From Cryptomeria japonica (lineage: Eukaryota > Streptophyta > Pinopsida > Cupressales > Cupressaceae), in NCBI RefSeq assembly GCF_030272615.1, contig NC_081415.1:108194406-108258405 (forward strand): 64,000 bases of DNA, given 5' to 3'. This document shows, piece after piece, positions 1 through 12,170 of the stretch; positions within the stretch are counted from its first letter, which is position 1; every line of letters begins with the position of its first letter. The position numbers were made by a program, and so were the translations under genes. The notes below the pieces were generated by a model that was not told the DNA's origin, ran no database searches, and saw only the letters and a program-made list of their open reading frames with translations.

Positions 1-299
1 CGATTGGGTCTGACTTTTTGTGTGGATTTAAATTCACCATCAAACTATTAAAATATCCAAAATCGAATATCCTTGAGAATGGCATAATGAACTCAGGCGA
101 TGCATATCACAGGTCAAACTCCATTAACTTCCGACTCATCACCCAACACTGTTCCTTTAGATCATGAATCGTTTCCTTCATATACCTTTTCAATATCCTG
201 TACATAAAATTTTCAGTTTAAGCTGTAGTGGATATCTTACTTATGGAATAATTCATTCCACCTGTTAACTAAAGCTTAGGATTTCATATTCCATCCAGG
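1..299 (+). other. 5' flank of the GH31 gene, no defined promoter
   Basis: This AT-rich stretch ends directly at the start codon of the alpha-xylosidase-like gene, so it should hold the 5'UTR and part of the promoter. I see no convincing TATA box at a normal distance from an initiator. The AT-rich run around 198-210 (TACATAAAAT) is only a weak candidate. No upstream ORF or repeat is recognisable. The promoter may start before the window. Confidence 0.4.
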
Positions 300-3200
300 A
301 TGGCTACTTCTATGGCTCTACAGAATACAGTCTTAATGCTGTCCCTGGTCTTCTTATTAGTTTTATCTTATCCTCTGGTGTGCAAGGCTTTTGGAAGAGG
401 TTATACACTGAATTCAGTAACAGAAGCACTAGATGGGAGATCCTTCACAGCCCAACTGCAGCTAATGACCAACAGCTCTCTTTATGGCCCAGATATCCAA
501 CATCTACAACTGTTGGTCAGGTAACAATTATCACTAAACAGAGTACATCTCAGCTGCACTGAAATGTTAGGATTACTTTTTCAGAGTTTTTGGCTAGATT
601 TAAGTTTTACTTTACAAGATGGAGATACACTAAGCTGATGATACACTAAGCTGATGATTTTCCGCTATGAACTTTTTGTCAGTCCCATTGGTGGACATTA
701 GTTTCTATAGAAAGAACTCATTTGCTCTAGTGAAGTTTCAATTTTTCCTTTGCCAAACTTAAGCCTGGTCTTACAGCCATGAATGGTCATGACAGTACCT
801 TAAGGCTCTTTCTCTAATGAATGGGATGTCCATCTCCCTCTTCAATCTATTAAATGGTCATGAGATCTATCAAATTGATCTGTAAGCCCTATCACATTGT
901 ATCCACTTGTTCAAATGGTCATTACTAGGTGTCTAGTTTTCGAATGGTTCCTCCAAAACTTAATTTGACTGTCTTGATTGAATATTTTCATATTGTTTCC
1001 ATAGTGAATGAGATCTCCTTATCTTTATCAATCTGTTGTGTGGGTTGGGTATGTTCTTTTCTGCCAAATTGGCCTGTATGACCCATGGAAGTATATCTAA
1101 TTGTTTAAAAAAAAATCTTGACGTCTAGCTTTGAAATGAATTAATCCTTCAAGCATTGTTTTTTTTTTGTTCTAAGAAGGGTAAAAGTTTATTAAATACA
1201 AATGAGAGTTACAAAGCAAGAATGGTCAACAGTCCTGCAAAGAACAATGCATTACACATTCCTATTCTTCACAATTCTTTGCTCTCAAGTGTGAGATAAA
1301 TCTAAAGGCAAATATCCTGAATCCACAATATTCCAACCTTGCATTTGATCAGATACCCATTTGGCCAGATAGTCTGCTACTCTATTCCACTCCCTAGAAA
1401 TATGAGAAAATTAACAGATTTTAAAGACCTACTAAAACTGAAAATCTGTTGAATAACCACAGCTAAATGCTGATTAGCATCATCCAAGCACTGCGCATTC
1501 AACATATTTACCATCTCTTGTAATTCAGCTTCGCAAACAATCCTTTTCCAACAAAGATCACAACCATCTCTACCAATACCACCTATAGCTGCATGACCAG
1601 GATTCCCCTAGAAAATCCATCGGTATATATCTTCAGAATTCCTTAAGAGGAAATCGTCGGCCCACATGATTAATCTTCCTCTTAGCCTGTCAAGTTTCCT
1701 GTATCAGATTATCTTTGCTTCTTTAACTTACTGTTTTCATTTATCTAATGAGTTCACTAATCGTCATTTAATTCTCTTGATTTAGATTTCATATACTAGA
1801 TTGTCTCTGTATGGTTGTGATTAATGCCTTGGAGTCTTTCCAGGTATGAATCGCATGATCGCTTACGGGTTTATATTACTGATGCCGATAAACAAAGGTG
1901 GGAAGTCCCAAGAGAATTGGTAGCCAGAAATAATGATGGTGATGGAGTTAGTAATAAGAAGGAACCTGAATTGCAGTTTTCATACACCAAAAACCCATTT
2001 GGCTTTGCAGTTACAAGGCGTTCCAATGGAGAAGTCCTGTTCAATTCTACTGCACAAGACCTGGACAATGCTTATCCATTTGGGAACATGGTGTTTAAAG
2101 ACCAGTATTTGGAGATTTCTACTGTTCTTCCTTGGAATGCTTCTCTGTATGGATTGGGAGAGAGCACCCGGCGTGGGTTTCGTCTGGGCAAGAATGAAAG
2201 TGATCATACACTTTGGACTGCAGACATTGGGAGTGTGAATTTATATCTGGATCTGTATGGGTCTCATCCATTTTATATGGATGTAAGAGCAGGGGGTATT
2301 GCTCATGGAATTTTCTTGCTGAATAGCAATGGGATGGATGTTGAATATGGAGGTAACTACTTGACATACAGAGTCATTGGAGGAGTTTTAGACTTTTATT
2401 TTTTCTCTGGTCCTTCTGCGCTCTCTGTCGTTCAGCAGTACACTGGCCTTGTGGGTCGCCCTGCTCCAATGCCATACTGGTCTTTTGGTAATAATTCTCA
2501 TACTTCTTCCTGATAAAAGTTTTCATTGATCACTCTGATAACATAAAAAAAATTCATTAGTGCTTTTGCAGCTAGCCCCATCCCAGTAGCACCTCCTGCA
2601 TTATCACAACCATACTAAACTCACAGCCTGGGTAATCATGATTAAAATCTGCTCCACAGACCATTGTACCTAGTCTTAAAGCTTCATGGTAAAACACATT
2701 CACCTCAGAAATTGATGCGAAACGATTACAATCCTCATATATGAAGCCTTTAGCATTGCAATTGGCCATTGTTTCTCTACCATGTACCATGGACATAGAA
2801 GTTTGTGCTGTAAAGGATCAACCTTGGAAGATGATCTGTAGTGATTGCATTTCTCTTTGTCACTGGCCCATGACTGTCAGACCACATAAACCATACATTT
2901 GAAGACTTTATGATTACAATTGACTTTGTCTCTACACCATGCACCATGGACATGGAAGTTTATGCTAGACAGCGTTAACCTTAAAACCTGGGTCATCATA
3001 AGTAGAATCCTCATTGGCAATAGACCATGACTCCTGGTGGGTTTGAAAGCCTTACTGAAACCTTAGATCCGAATTTGAAGAGAAAATGCATAGGATCTAG
3101 GTTTGTAATATGGCAATGTTTGCATTTCCATAATTTATACACCTGCTCCCCAAGTGTCCCATAACTATTTTGAGGAGCATAAGAATTCATTGAAGAGGAT

Positions 3201-6200
3201 TGGCTTACTGTGTAAAAACCATTGCTCGTCACTGGCTACTACACCCACATATCCCTCAGTCCTAGTGAAACATTGATATACTTTCTCTCTATGTGTTCCT
3301 ACAAAGGACATGTAATAGCATCTAATTGTGAAAAGGCTCCTAATGAGATTTCCAAATAGTAGTTTCAAAAAATGCTTATACAAGGAATGCATTTCACATT
3401 AGCAGAAACTTGATATTTGTGAAGAAAAATGAGCACAAAATGTAGAATGAATCTTGTAAGCAGTTAAAAAAAGGGCTTTGTTTATAAAAATATAAAAGAG
3501 GATTCACTGGATAAAAATTTTAGATCTCCGGTATGCCCTAAGTGGAAAGAATAGGCATGAGTTCAGCCCAAGGGTTGAGAGGAACAACCAGCAAAAACCA
3601 GGCAAAACTAAATATATGATTCTATGTGCTGGAAACATATACCTACTTCATCTAATTTCCTGCAAGGTGAGAGATGTTTACATGTTCACTAAGACCTGCA
3701 TCTTTTAGAAGATAAATAATAGCATGCCAAGAGCCTAAATGGGAGAATACAGAAAATTTCGAAGGTTCCCAATTTAAGTAGATTGATGAAAACCTTGGGT
3801 TTTGGACTAAATGAATGGCTAGAACTTAGAATATCAGTCTCGCCTTGGCCTCTATCCTATTGGCTGAAATAGAAACAAATCCTACAAATTACTGAGAACA
3901 ATTCATTATCTTCCATGTATGTATAATTTCAACAAGTGGTACGAGGACATATTTCTGAATTAATTGTACTGTGAAGCTGCAACTTCAAACTTTCTGATGT
4001 GATCATGTGTATTGAATTGTGCAGGCTTTCACCAATGTAAGTATGGATATAAAAACATTACAGACGTTAAATCAGTTGTAGCTGGTTATGCAGCAGCAAA
4101 ACTCCCTCTAGAAGTTATTTGGACAGATATTGATCATATGGATGCCTACAAGGATTTCACTCTGGACCCTGTGAATTTCCCTGAGAAAGAAATGAGAGAG
4201 TTTATTGAACAAATCCATGTCAATGGGCAGAAATATGTTCTCATAGTCGATCCAGGTACTGCTGAATTTCGCATTTTATCATGAACTAACCTAATGCTCT
4301 GGTGAAACTAACTGCTTAAGTTTTACTATTAATTGTATGATATAATGTGATTATGGTAGGATATATTCAACACCATTAATTGTGTACAAGAGCATTTTTG
4401 TATTTTTATTTTTTAAGCTGCTATAGGTTAAAAAAACATAGAGATAATAGTATAAAGGGACTTCAAGAATGACAGGAGGAAACATAGGGAATATTTAGAT
4501 TCCTGCATATGTATTTTGTAACATGTTCATTTATGTACCCATAAGAATTAAATAGAACTTTGCTACAGGTAATGACATCTATACAATTTGTTTGACATGT
4601 GCAGGAATATCTGTAAATGAAACATACAAGACTTTCAAAAGAGGCATGAAAGAGGACATTTTTGTGAAACAAGCAGGTGTCCCTTACCTTGGACAAGTAT
4701 GGCCAGGCCCAGTATACTTTCCAGATTTTCTGAACCCCAAGACTCAATCTTATTGGACTAAAGAAATCTCAGAGTTTCACAGGACAGTTCCATTTGATGG
4801 CCTTTGGCTTGATATGAACGAGGTTTCCAATTTCTGCAGTGGAATTAAATGTTCCTTGCCAAAAGCTGGAAATTGCCCAAGAGAAGATGCACCTACAGAC
4901 TGTTGTCTAGTGTGTGATGATTCCATTGTCACAAAATGGGACGATCCCCCTTTCAAAATCAACAATTCTGGAACCTTCAGACCACTGGGGAATAAAACTC
5001 TGGCTGCCAGTGCAACATATTATAATGGTGTCTTGGAATACAACGCACATAATCTATATGGTCTCTCAGAAGCCATTGTGACCAACAAGGCACTGAGATC
5101 AGTACTAAAGAAGAGACCCTTCATACTGACCCGTTCTACCTTTGTTGGATCTGGAGTTCATGCGGCACATTGGACAGGGGATAATGGTGCAACATGGGAT
5201 GATCTCTGGTACTCCATACCTACAATGCTGAATTTCGGATTGTTTGGAATCCCCATGGTGGGTGCTGATATTTGTGGTTTTTCATCTGACACAACAGAAG
5301 AACTCTGCAATAGATGGATTCAACTTGGTGCATTTTATCCTTTTGCTAGAGATCATTCTGAAAAGAATGCAAATCGTCGAGAGCTTTACTTATGGAAGTC
5401 TGTAACAGAGTCTGCAAGGAAAGCATTAGGTCTGCGATACCGCCTTCTTCCATATATCTACACACTATCTTATGAAGCTCATACCAAAGGATCTCCAATT
5501 GCAAGGCCTCTGTTTTTCACATTCCCCCATGACACTTACACATTGGGCATCAGCACCCAGTTTCTTTTGGGAAATGGGGTTCTAGTCTCCCCTGTTTTAA
5601 AGGAAGGAGCAAAGACTGTGGATGCTTATTTCCCAAAGGGGACTTGGTACAGTATGTTTAATGTTTCAGATTCTATTCAAATGGAAACAGGTTCATATGT
5701 AACGCTTCAAGCTCCATTAGATACCATCAATGTTCATGTATATGAAGGAACTATATTGCCTATGCAAGAAATGGGTTTGACAACTCGAGAAGCAAGAAAA
5801 AGCCCATTTAGTTTGGTGGTGGCAATGGGCAGCAGGATGGAAGCAAATGGAGAATTATATTTGGACAATGGATATGATTTGAAAATGGAGTTGATGAACG
5901 GCAAATCAAGTTTTATCAAGTTCCATGCAAATCTTGAAGATGAAGGTCTTCGGCTCAGATCAGAAGTCCAAATGGAGAAGTTCGCAATTAGGGAAGGATG
6001 GATTCTTCAAACAGTTACAGTTTTCGGATTGGAATCTTCTTTTAATCATTCTAATGAAGCTTCCCTTAGCGCTACTGTTTCTGTTCATAGCAATAGGGAG
6101 GACAAAAGAATCACAAAGCTGAGAGCTATTGTGGATGGAAACTCTCTTGTTGTTTCAAATCTTTCTCTTCTAATTGGGAAAAATTTTGAGCTGACTATTC

Positions 6201-6214
6201 CATGGAAGATATAG
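300..6214 (+). CDS. XYL1: GH31 alpha-xylosidase / alpha-glucosidase, four exons
   Basis: Exons 300-520, 1844-2487, 4025-4255 and 4605-6214 join through GT..AG introns and keep frame across all three split codons, giving 901 residues, close to the ~915 of Arabidopsis XYL1. Residues 1-30 form a signal peptide (hydrophobic core, cleavage near CKA), so the product should be secreted to the apoplast. There the XYL1 family removes alpha-xylose from the non-reducing end of xyloglucan oligosaccharides during wall loosening and turnover. The GH31 N-terminal beta domain is followed by the barrel. The nucleophile is in LWLDMNE (Asp about 435) and the acid/base in HWTGDN (Asp about 558). Paired cysteines around CSGIKC..CCLVC and several N-glycosylation sequons fit a secreted enzyme. 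Start chosen because it opens the signal peptide. No in-frame stop or missing catalytic residue. A general alpha-glucosidase activity cannot be excluded from sequence. Confidence 0.95.
1159..1690 (-). mobile_element. 5'-truncated LINE tail with RNase H remnant in intron 1
   Basis: Read on the minus strand, this part of intron 1 (521-1843) encodes pieces of a LINE-type RNase H. They include [15 protein letters not shown] (about 1580-1625) and, in another frame, [17 protein letters not shown] (about 1345-1400), then a stop and a run of A (T on the plus strand, 1159-1168). That is the expected 3' end of a retroposed copy. Frames are broken, so it is dead. The 5' boundary near 1690 is approximate. 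A similar ATGA(A)TTAATC string at each side could be a decayed target duplication, but this is weak. The rest of intron 1 shows nothing recognisable. Confidence 0.75.
2488..4024 (+). other. Intron 2 of the GH31 gene, with a diverged internal repeat
   Basis: This intron is 1,537 bp with GTAATA donor and TGTGCAG acceptor. It contains no gene I recognise. A segment centred on ACCATGGACAT at about 2786 recurs at about 2943, and a CCTGGGT...AGACCATTG segment at about 2628 recurs at about 2986. This suggests an old local duplication or two copies of a degraded repeat. Open minus-strand stretches here (for example 2572-2796) have no recognisable domain. Confidence 0.6.
4256..4604 (+). other. Intron 3 of the GH31 gene
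   Basis: This intron is 349 bp, AT-rich, with a GTACTG donor and GTGCAG acceptor. It splits a glycine codon after its first base, and joining restores the reading [11 protein letters not shown] typical of the family. Nothing else is recognisable inside. Confidence 0.85.
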
Positions 6215-6417
6215 TTAAGTAAACTATATCTAACTCGCATTGGACAATAAGGGTCATTTGATTAGGTGACCTGATTTTTAAGCAGATATTCTATTCCATG
6301 GAAGATATGGTTAAGTAAACTATATCTAACTCGCACAGGACTGATCTTTTCTGTCCAATGGGATCAAGTGCTAATAAGGGTCATTTGATTAGGTGACCTG
6401 CTTTTTAAGCAGATATT
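6195..6417 (+). repeat. Imperfect tandem duplication over the stop codon and 3'UTR
   Basis: Unit 1 (6195-6290, 96 bp) covers the last codons, the TAG stop and part of the 3'UTR. Unit 2 (6291-6417, 127 bp) repeats it, starting with the same CTATTCCATGGAAGATAT, but has TGG where unit 1 has the TAG stop. It also carries 31 extra bp in the middle. Both units end in AAGCAGATATT. The coding end is fixed by unit 1, so unit 2 is transcribed 3'UTR. Confidence 0.9.
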
Positions 6418-6420
6418 CTA

Positions 6421-6426
6421 AATAAA
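6421..6426 (+). terminator. Candidate polyadenylation signal
   Basis: AATAAA lies 207 bp after the GH31 stop, immediately after the second 3'UTR repeat unit, and is followed by a T-rich stretch. Plant signals are loose, so position and context are the only support. Confidence 0.5.
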
Positions 6427-6694
6427 TCTTGATCTTCTGGAGTGCTCTCTCGTGCATGGAACAAGAAAAGCCTAGAAGTAAAGAAATTAGCGAAAAAATG
6501 CCTAAACACAACACACTAATAATTTTACATGTAAATGACTAATTGAAATGGTGAAAAATATATAATTTTAACACTTAACAAATATATATTCATACCATTT
6601 TGTAGTTAGAAAAATATCTAGAGTGATATTGATGAAAGAAGTTTGGCATATGATTAGGTTGAAAGATTTAATTACGTCGAGAGGCGTAAGTTTG
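6427..6694. other. Intergenic stretch, nothing recognised
   Basis: AT-rich sequence downstream of the GH31 gene. No ORF, repeat or transposon motif was seen between the poly(A) signal and the tandem repeats starting near 6695. Confidence 0.5.
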
Positions 6695-6895
6695 CAATCG
6701 GAACCATTGTATTTCAGGCATTGTGTACACAAAAATAAGAGAGTAGATCTCGGTCATCCGTGTATACAAGATTAAGAGAGTTGGTCTCAGCCATCCATGT
6801 ACACAAAAATAAGAGAGTAGATCTCAACCAATTAAGGGCTACAATCGAAACCATTGCACCTCAAGCATCCATGTATATTAAAATAAGAGAGATTC
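6695..6895. repeat. Degenerate tandem repeat, AATAAGAGAG units
   Basis: Four related units carry the core ACACAAAAATAAGAGAG or close variants followed by TAGATCTC or TTGGTCTC (about 6729, 6766, 6806 and 6880). A longer flank (CAATCGGAACCATTG... then CAATCGAAACCATTG) recurs at about 6695 and 6843. No coding role is apparent. Confidence 0.7.
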
Positions 6896-7042
6896 TGCAA
6901 TGAGTTATTAGAGGAAGAGCACCATAAGTGGATCATGTTCCAATAGCTAATCACTCTTTGTGCACCTAACCCTCCAATTACTAATTTTAAAGGAGCCAAA
7001 AAAATGATAATGAAAAGTTCATTAATAAGTTTCACATGTACC

Positions 7043-7257
7043 TGTAGACACCTAAAAGTTGCACAATCAATTAAGTAAATTTGATTCATTTCTAATTCCT
7101 CCAATTAATTAAATTAAGGTTTAATTAATATCCCTATTCCTCTAATTATCCCTTTAATCAAATTAAACATTTGATTCAACCCTATTCTTCTAGCCTAGCC
7201 TATTACCCTTAGCCATTTAATTGAATAAATTCTATTTATTTATTTAATTGAAAAATG
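7043..7257 (+). repeat. Inverted copy of the element C LTR start
   Basis: This 215-bp block starts TGTAGACACCTAAAAGTTGC and matches the first ~215 bp of the element C LTR, which lies on the opposite strand at 8532 down to about 8320. The two ends of 7043-8532 therefore form long inverted repeats. It is either a second LTR fragment inserted head-to-head or a fold-back rearrangement that replaced the true 3' end of the C LTR. Confidence 0.8.
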
Positions 7258-8532
7258 CTAAGATGAAGAGATGAAAATAAAGGATGCAAAGATGAGTTCC
7301 AAATTGAAAGCTAAGGATGCTATGTGATTTAATTAAGCTAATATGAGGATGCAATACTTGTAAAAGAAATGAATTAAGCTAAAAGATGAACTATGATGAG
7401 TCTAAATGATATGAGATGGATGCTTGATGCTAATTCTTGGATGCTTGAAGACGACTTTGATGCTTGGTGATGACAAAGGGAGCTCCTTAACCTGCAATGT
7501 GACTATAATTTTGATGCACAAAAGATTTAATGAGTTGCGAGAGAAATGGGCTCTATTTACAATGAAATGGGAGAAATGGATAGTTGAGATTGAATAATCT
7601 CAACAAGGGCTAGGATTGTAAGTTATCAATCCATGGAAGGAATTCAATCCAATCCCAAGTTGACAAATGTCACCTTGAGATGGCTTGAGGGGATGCTAAT
7701 TAAGCATTAGGGAAGGCTTCAAGGGTTGACATCATTGGATAATGCTTTTATCCAAGGAAGCGGGCTATTGCCCAAGAGGTAAACTCTTCTACAACATGGA
7801 AAATGGTCAAAGGGACAACCATGATGGCTAAGGGGTGTGGGCTTGCAAGAGGCATTAAATGCCTTGGGAAGGCTTTTGTAAGGTTACTTGACCAAAGAGG
7901 GAAACCTCTGGTGGTTTAGTCATAGTCTTACAAACTTGGAATAATCAATAAGTTAACTTGTTGAAAAAGGTAGAGTCGTCCACACATTTGGAAGACTTTT
8001 CCCATTTTTAGGGAAATGACTTCCCTAAATGTAGGGATGTGACAAGATTAAGGGATAAAACATGATTAGGAAGGGATTAGAAGACTTCTAGAAGGGGATT
8101 TAGAAGAATAATGGAAAATGTAGGATTTTGCAAGTGGGTGAGGGAAAATAGGAATTTTTGGTAAATAAAATGATTTAATTTAGCCAAAAGGGATGCAACT
8201 TGCATTTGTAGGATTTTGCAAGTGGGGCTACTATTCACAAATAAATATGGATTTATTTATTTGTAAAGGGGATTTTTAATTAAATGTGAATTTAATCAAA
8301 AGGGGAAAAGGGATTTTAATTAAATAAATAGAATTTATTCAATTAAATGGCTAAGGGTACTTAATTGAAGAATAGGCTAGGCTAGAACAATAGGGTTGAG
8401 TCAAATGTTTAATTTGATTAATGGGATAATTAGAGGAATATAGACATTAATTAAACCTTAATTTAATTAATTGGAGGAATTATAAATGAATAAAATTTAC
8501 TTAATTGATTGTGCAACTTTTAGGTGTCTACA
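7258..8532 (-). mobile_element. 3' LTR of element C, truncated
   Basis: On the minus strand the LTR begins TGTAGACACC at 8532, directly after a polypurine tract. It is colinear with the block at 30980-32239 (for example the GATGGATGCTTGATGCTAAT and GGGATTTATTTATTTG-like stretches). It lacks the last ~300 bp present in the 5' LTR, where the inverted fragment 7043-7257 takes over. No coding capacity. Confidence 0.8.
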
Positions 8533-8547
8533 TTTTGACCCTCTTTG
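8533..8547 (-). other. Polypurine tract of element C
   Basis: The minus strand reads CAAAGAGGGTCAAAA immediately before the LTR start TGTAGACACC. This is the expected plus-strand priming site of an LTR element. The same tract in nearly the same form (CAAAGAGGGGAAAAA) abuts the D LTR at 41774-41788. Confidence 0.8.
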
Positions 8548-8974
8548 AGTCAACATGTGACCACATGTTGATTCAAAGAAAAATGCTCAATTTGTCGTCA
8601 AAATTTTGATATGATGTTGCTTGTCCAAAATCATTGATGTAAGTCCCTGGATATGAGAAATCATTGTTGATGTGAAAGTGATTGATTGATGTGAAACTAA
8701 TGCAATTCTTGATTTGATATGATGATGATGATATGCCCCTCGAGCGATAAATTGAAGAAATTGTATTTGTTGAAGGGGAAGGTGCAATTGTTGAATGATT
8801 TTTTATCTTTAGAAATTTTTGTGATTTTGTGACGATTTGTGAATTTTTGAGAATTTATTGCCTGATAGATTTAATAAGTTTGAAAAATGGAGGTGAGATT
8901 ACATGAGGATAGTGCGTACATGCCTCACTCATCCATCAAGGCAACAAAATTGCCTATGTCATCCTGGGCTATAT

Positions 8975-9165
8975 GGGTCCCTAGTCGATATGGGTCTCAA
9001 TGTGAGTCTAATTCGATATGGATCTAGTTTGATATGGGTCAAAGTTGATATGGATCAAAGATTGGATCCTAATTCGATATGGGTCAAATTAGATATAGAT
9101 CTGGTTTGATATGGGTCTCGATATGGGTCTAATTCGATATGGTGTTGATTGTTGATTTTGATATG
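8975..9165. repeat. Degenerate GATATGGGTC repeat
   Basis: About ten copies of a GATATGG(G/A)TC core occur at 15-25-bp spacing, linked by variants of TAATTC, AAGTT and TAGTTT. The array is imperfect and lies inside the non-coding domain of element C. Confidence 0.7.
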
Positions 9166-11269
9166 GGGTTGATTTGATGTTGATATGGTTCACTTGCGTC
9201 AATATGATGTTTGATCTAATGCGAGACTTGATGTTGAGACTTGATGTCGATAGGAGGATCTTTGTTGCTAGATGCCCCTTGTGTGATTGATTGTTAATTA
9301 TGTGATTGCTTGATTACTTGATTGATGTCGCTTTGATGGACTTATTGATATGATATCTAGGAACGTTTGACATTTATTGCTTTTATTGATGATTTTCTTT
9401 GACTTGCATCATTGTTTCTTTTTGGATCAGCATGTGGTCACACATATGCATGATGAAATAATATTGACATGGATGCATTTCATTCTGATGAGTTGTATGG
9501 TGTGCATGATTGTTATGATTTTTGCAGATAATGTGATGTGTGTGTTGATGATAATTGCTTATGATCTACATGCTTTTGATGATGATTGTGGTGCATGCCT
9601 AGTGGATACTATATGTGTTGATGCTTGATTTTTGTGTGCTTTTGATGATGTTATTGGATATGCAGAAGTGGTTTTGATATTATATGCTTATGTATGTGAA
9701 TGCATTGTGAAATGTCCCTAGATGTGATAAGATGTGTTCCTAATGAGATGCAAAACCTGATATGATTCAATGATGCAACTATATGCCATGATGTGATAAT
9801 GATGTGAGATGTATCTTGAAAATGAGATGTATTGCAATGATATGATATGAACATGATAATGATAATGATAATGCCAACTAACGCAATGAATTTAAATATA
9901 TGCAAGAAACTATAAGAAAGATTTTAGCATGGTCTAAATGATAATGATTATGCAAACTTAATATGATAATGAGAATGCACCTAATGATCATATGCAACTT
10001 GATGCAAGGCTAAAATGATAATGATATGCAATCTAATGCAAGATTAAAATGATATGCACCTTAATGCAAAGTTAAGATGATAATGATGTGCAACTAATGA
10101 AAAGTTTAAAATGATATGCAACCTAATGGAAGATTAAGATGATAATTATGTACAGCTAATGGAAAGCTTAATATGCATTCTCGTTCTCAATGTTGTCATC
10201 TGTTGTGATCAAAGTGCTAGTGCTTCCTTTATTTTAATCATTGGGCCTTGATTTGTTGAAAGTTGATACAAGCATCATGGTATAATTGAACCATAACAAC
10301 TTGAGTATAACTTACATGGGTTTTGATATTGCAAGACGACACAAGCGTCGAGGTATAATTGAACCAAGATGACCCGAGTGTCGCTTGCGTAAACAAACAA
10401 GATCAAACAAGAGTTAACCTTGGTCCAATGCAAATCCGAAATGTCCTCAACGATATGCCACCTGATTGCTTCGCAAGACAAATTTGCATGGTAAAAGGCT
10501 TCACTCACATATAGTAGACAAATAAAACATCACATTCCTTCCTTGCTTCTCTAGTCGTGAGACATCCTGGAGGTGCTCAGGAGATATGATAAGCAAAAGA
10601 TCAAAAACCATAAGTAAACATGCATGTTGTTTGGAATGTATTTTTGTCACATAAAACATCTTGCAAGTATGATCTTTGTTTAGTTGTAATCACTTCAAAG
10701 AGCCTTGATGTTTTCCCTCTCATGTTTTTATTCTTACATTGATATGTTCCTTGTTGATTTGTCATGATCCTTGTTTTCTCTTGATGCTTGTTTGATCTGA
10801 TGTTGAAACCCAAAGGCGAGATGCTCCCAACGAGGTCACAAAACCTTCCCCCACTCTTGATACTACTCGATATAGACATGGACAACCAATCACCAAGCCA
10901 TAGTAGGATATGATGTGGATAATTGTTTAGATAAGCAAGGACAGTGACTACGCTAAGTATGTCTAGGATAGGTGTTGTGTGACAAAGTGTTATTGGATGT
11001 CCTTTGTTCAAGATCAGATGGTGCTGAGATATGTACAAGTACTTATAGATGAAGGAGTTACTTATCACAAGTAGCACCCGTTGCCAGGTTTTCACCACTT
11101 GTTTGTATTGCACTTTTTTATTTTTATTTTATTTTATTTTTTCTTTTTTTGGAATTTTTAGAGAGATGAAACATGTCCCTCCATCAATTGATAAAGATAA
11201 GACTAACTAGAACAAAATCCAACAATCATACTGATCTATGTTATTGTTTTGATTAGTTCAATGATTGAT

Positions 11270-11490
11270 AAGAATGTCTGGTTTCAAAGAGTGAGTACCC
11301 CGTATAAGACCGATTTGTTTGGTTTCGAGTGTACCTATCCATGTATAAGACATTTTAATGATGATATTGATAGATGGATTGATTAACAAGACTTGATGAT
11401 TGATAGGAATGTCCGGTTTCAAAGAGTGAGTACCCCGTATAAGACTAATTTGTCTGGTTTCGAGTGTACCTATCCCTGCATAAGACATGT
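11270..11490. repeat. Tandem array of GTATAAGAC boxes in element C
   Basis: A ~135-bp unit is present twice. Each unit holds two GGTTTC...TATAAGAC boxes (GGTTTC at 11280, 11321, 11415 and 11456). The boxes resemble the 53-bp units of element D at 42055-42262, which end in the same GTATAAGAC. This ties the two elements together. Confidence 0.75.
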
Positions 11491-11869
11491 TCATGTTGAT
11501 AGATTTCAAGTGATGAATTGATTAAGAAGACATGTGATTAGTTTGATTGCAGACTTTGAGATTTTTCCTATTGTTGATTTGATGGATGGGCCAAGCGTTC
11601 ATGCTTTGATTTTCAATTTTTTTATTTGATTTTGTCAAATTTTTAGTTATTTTTAGATATTTTTTATTTTGTAGAATTTATGGATTTAGAAGAAAGATGT
11701 ATTTGTTTGCCCCAACATATAGCAAGACAAGGAATATTGTGAATGGATGACTAAACCATTGAGGTAGAAATGGATAGGAGAAAGACGAGGTAGCTTATGA
11801 GGAGACACATGGAGAGCTTTTTGAAATCATGTTTTGTCCTTAGTTTTGATTAAGATCAAGGATGGAAAA

Positions 11870-12170
11870 GGGGATATGGATAGAGATAGGATATGGATAG
11901 GAGAAACAAGATCATAGATAGTGATAAATGATGGAGGAAATGAATAGATAGGATAAGGGATATGGACTAGCATGAAGCAAGATCATAGATAGTGATAGAT
12001 CATGGAAGAAATGAATAGATAGGATAGATGGTATGGATAAGAGGGTATGGATAAGGTGAAGCAAGATCATAGATAGTACTAGATGATATAAGAAATGAAT
12101 AGATAGGATAGATGGTATGGATAAAGTGAAGCAAGATCGTAGATAATGATGAATTCAGATAGGGTAATGG
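11870..12170. repeat. 70-84-bp tandem repeat in element C
   Basis: The segment CAAGATCATAGATAGTGATA followed by GAAATGAATAGATAGGATA recurs at about 11907, 11978, 12062 and 12132. Units are imperfect and purine-rich on the plus strand. Confidence 0.8.

Noticed and set aside
2572-2796. Minus-strand ORF in intron 2
   Set aside because: No domain recognised and no start context. It lies wholly in an intron, and the open frame is short.
7043-8532. A DNA transposon or MITE with long terminal inverted repeats
   Set aside because: The right end abuts a polypurine tract and the body matches another LTR at 30980-32239, so it is LTR sequence with an inverted fragment.
10601-11113. 170-codon minus-strand ORF in element C
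   Set aside because: No recognisable domain, and the colinear region of element D is broken in this frame, so it is probably fortuitous.
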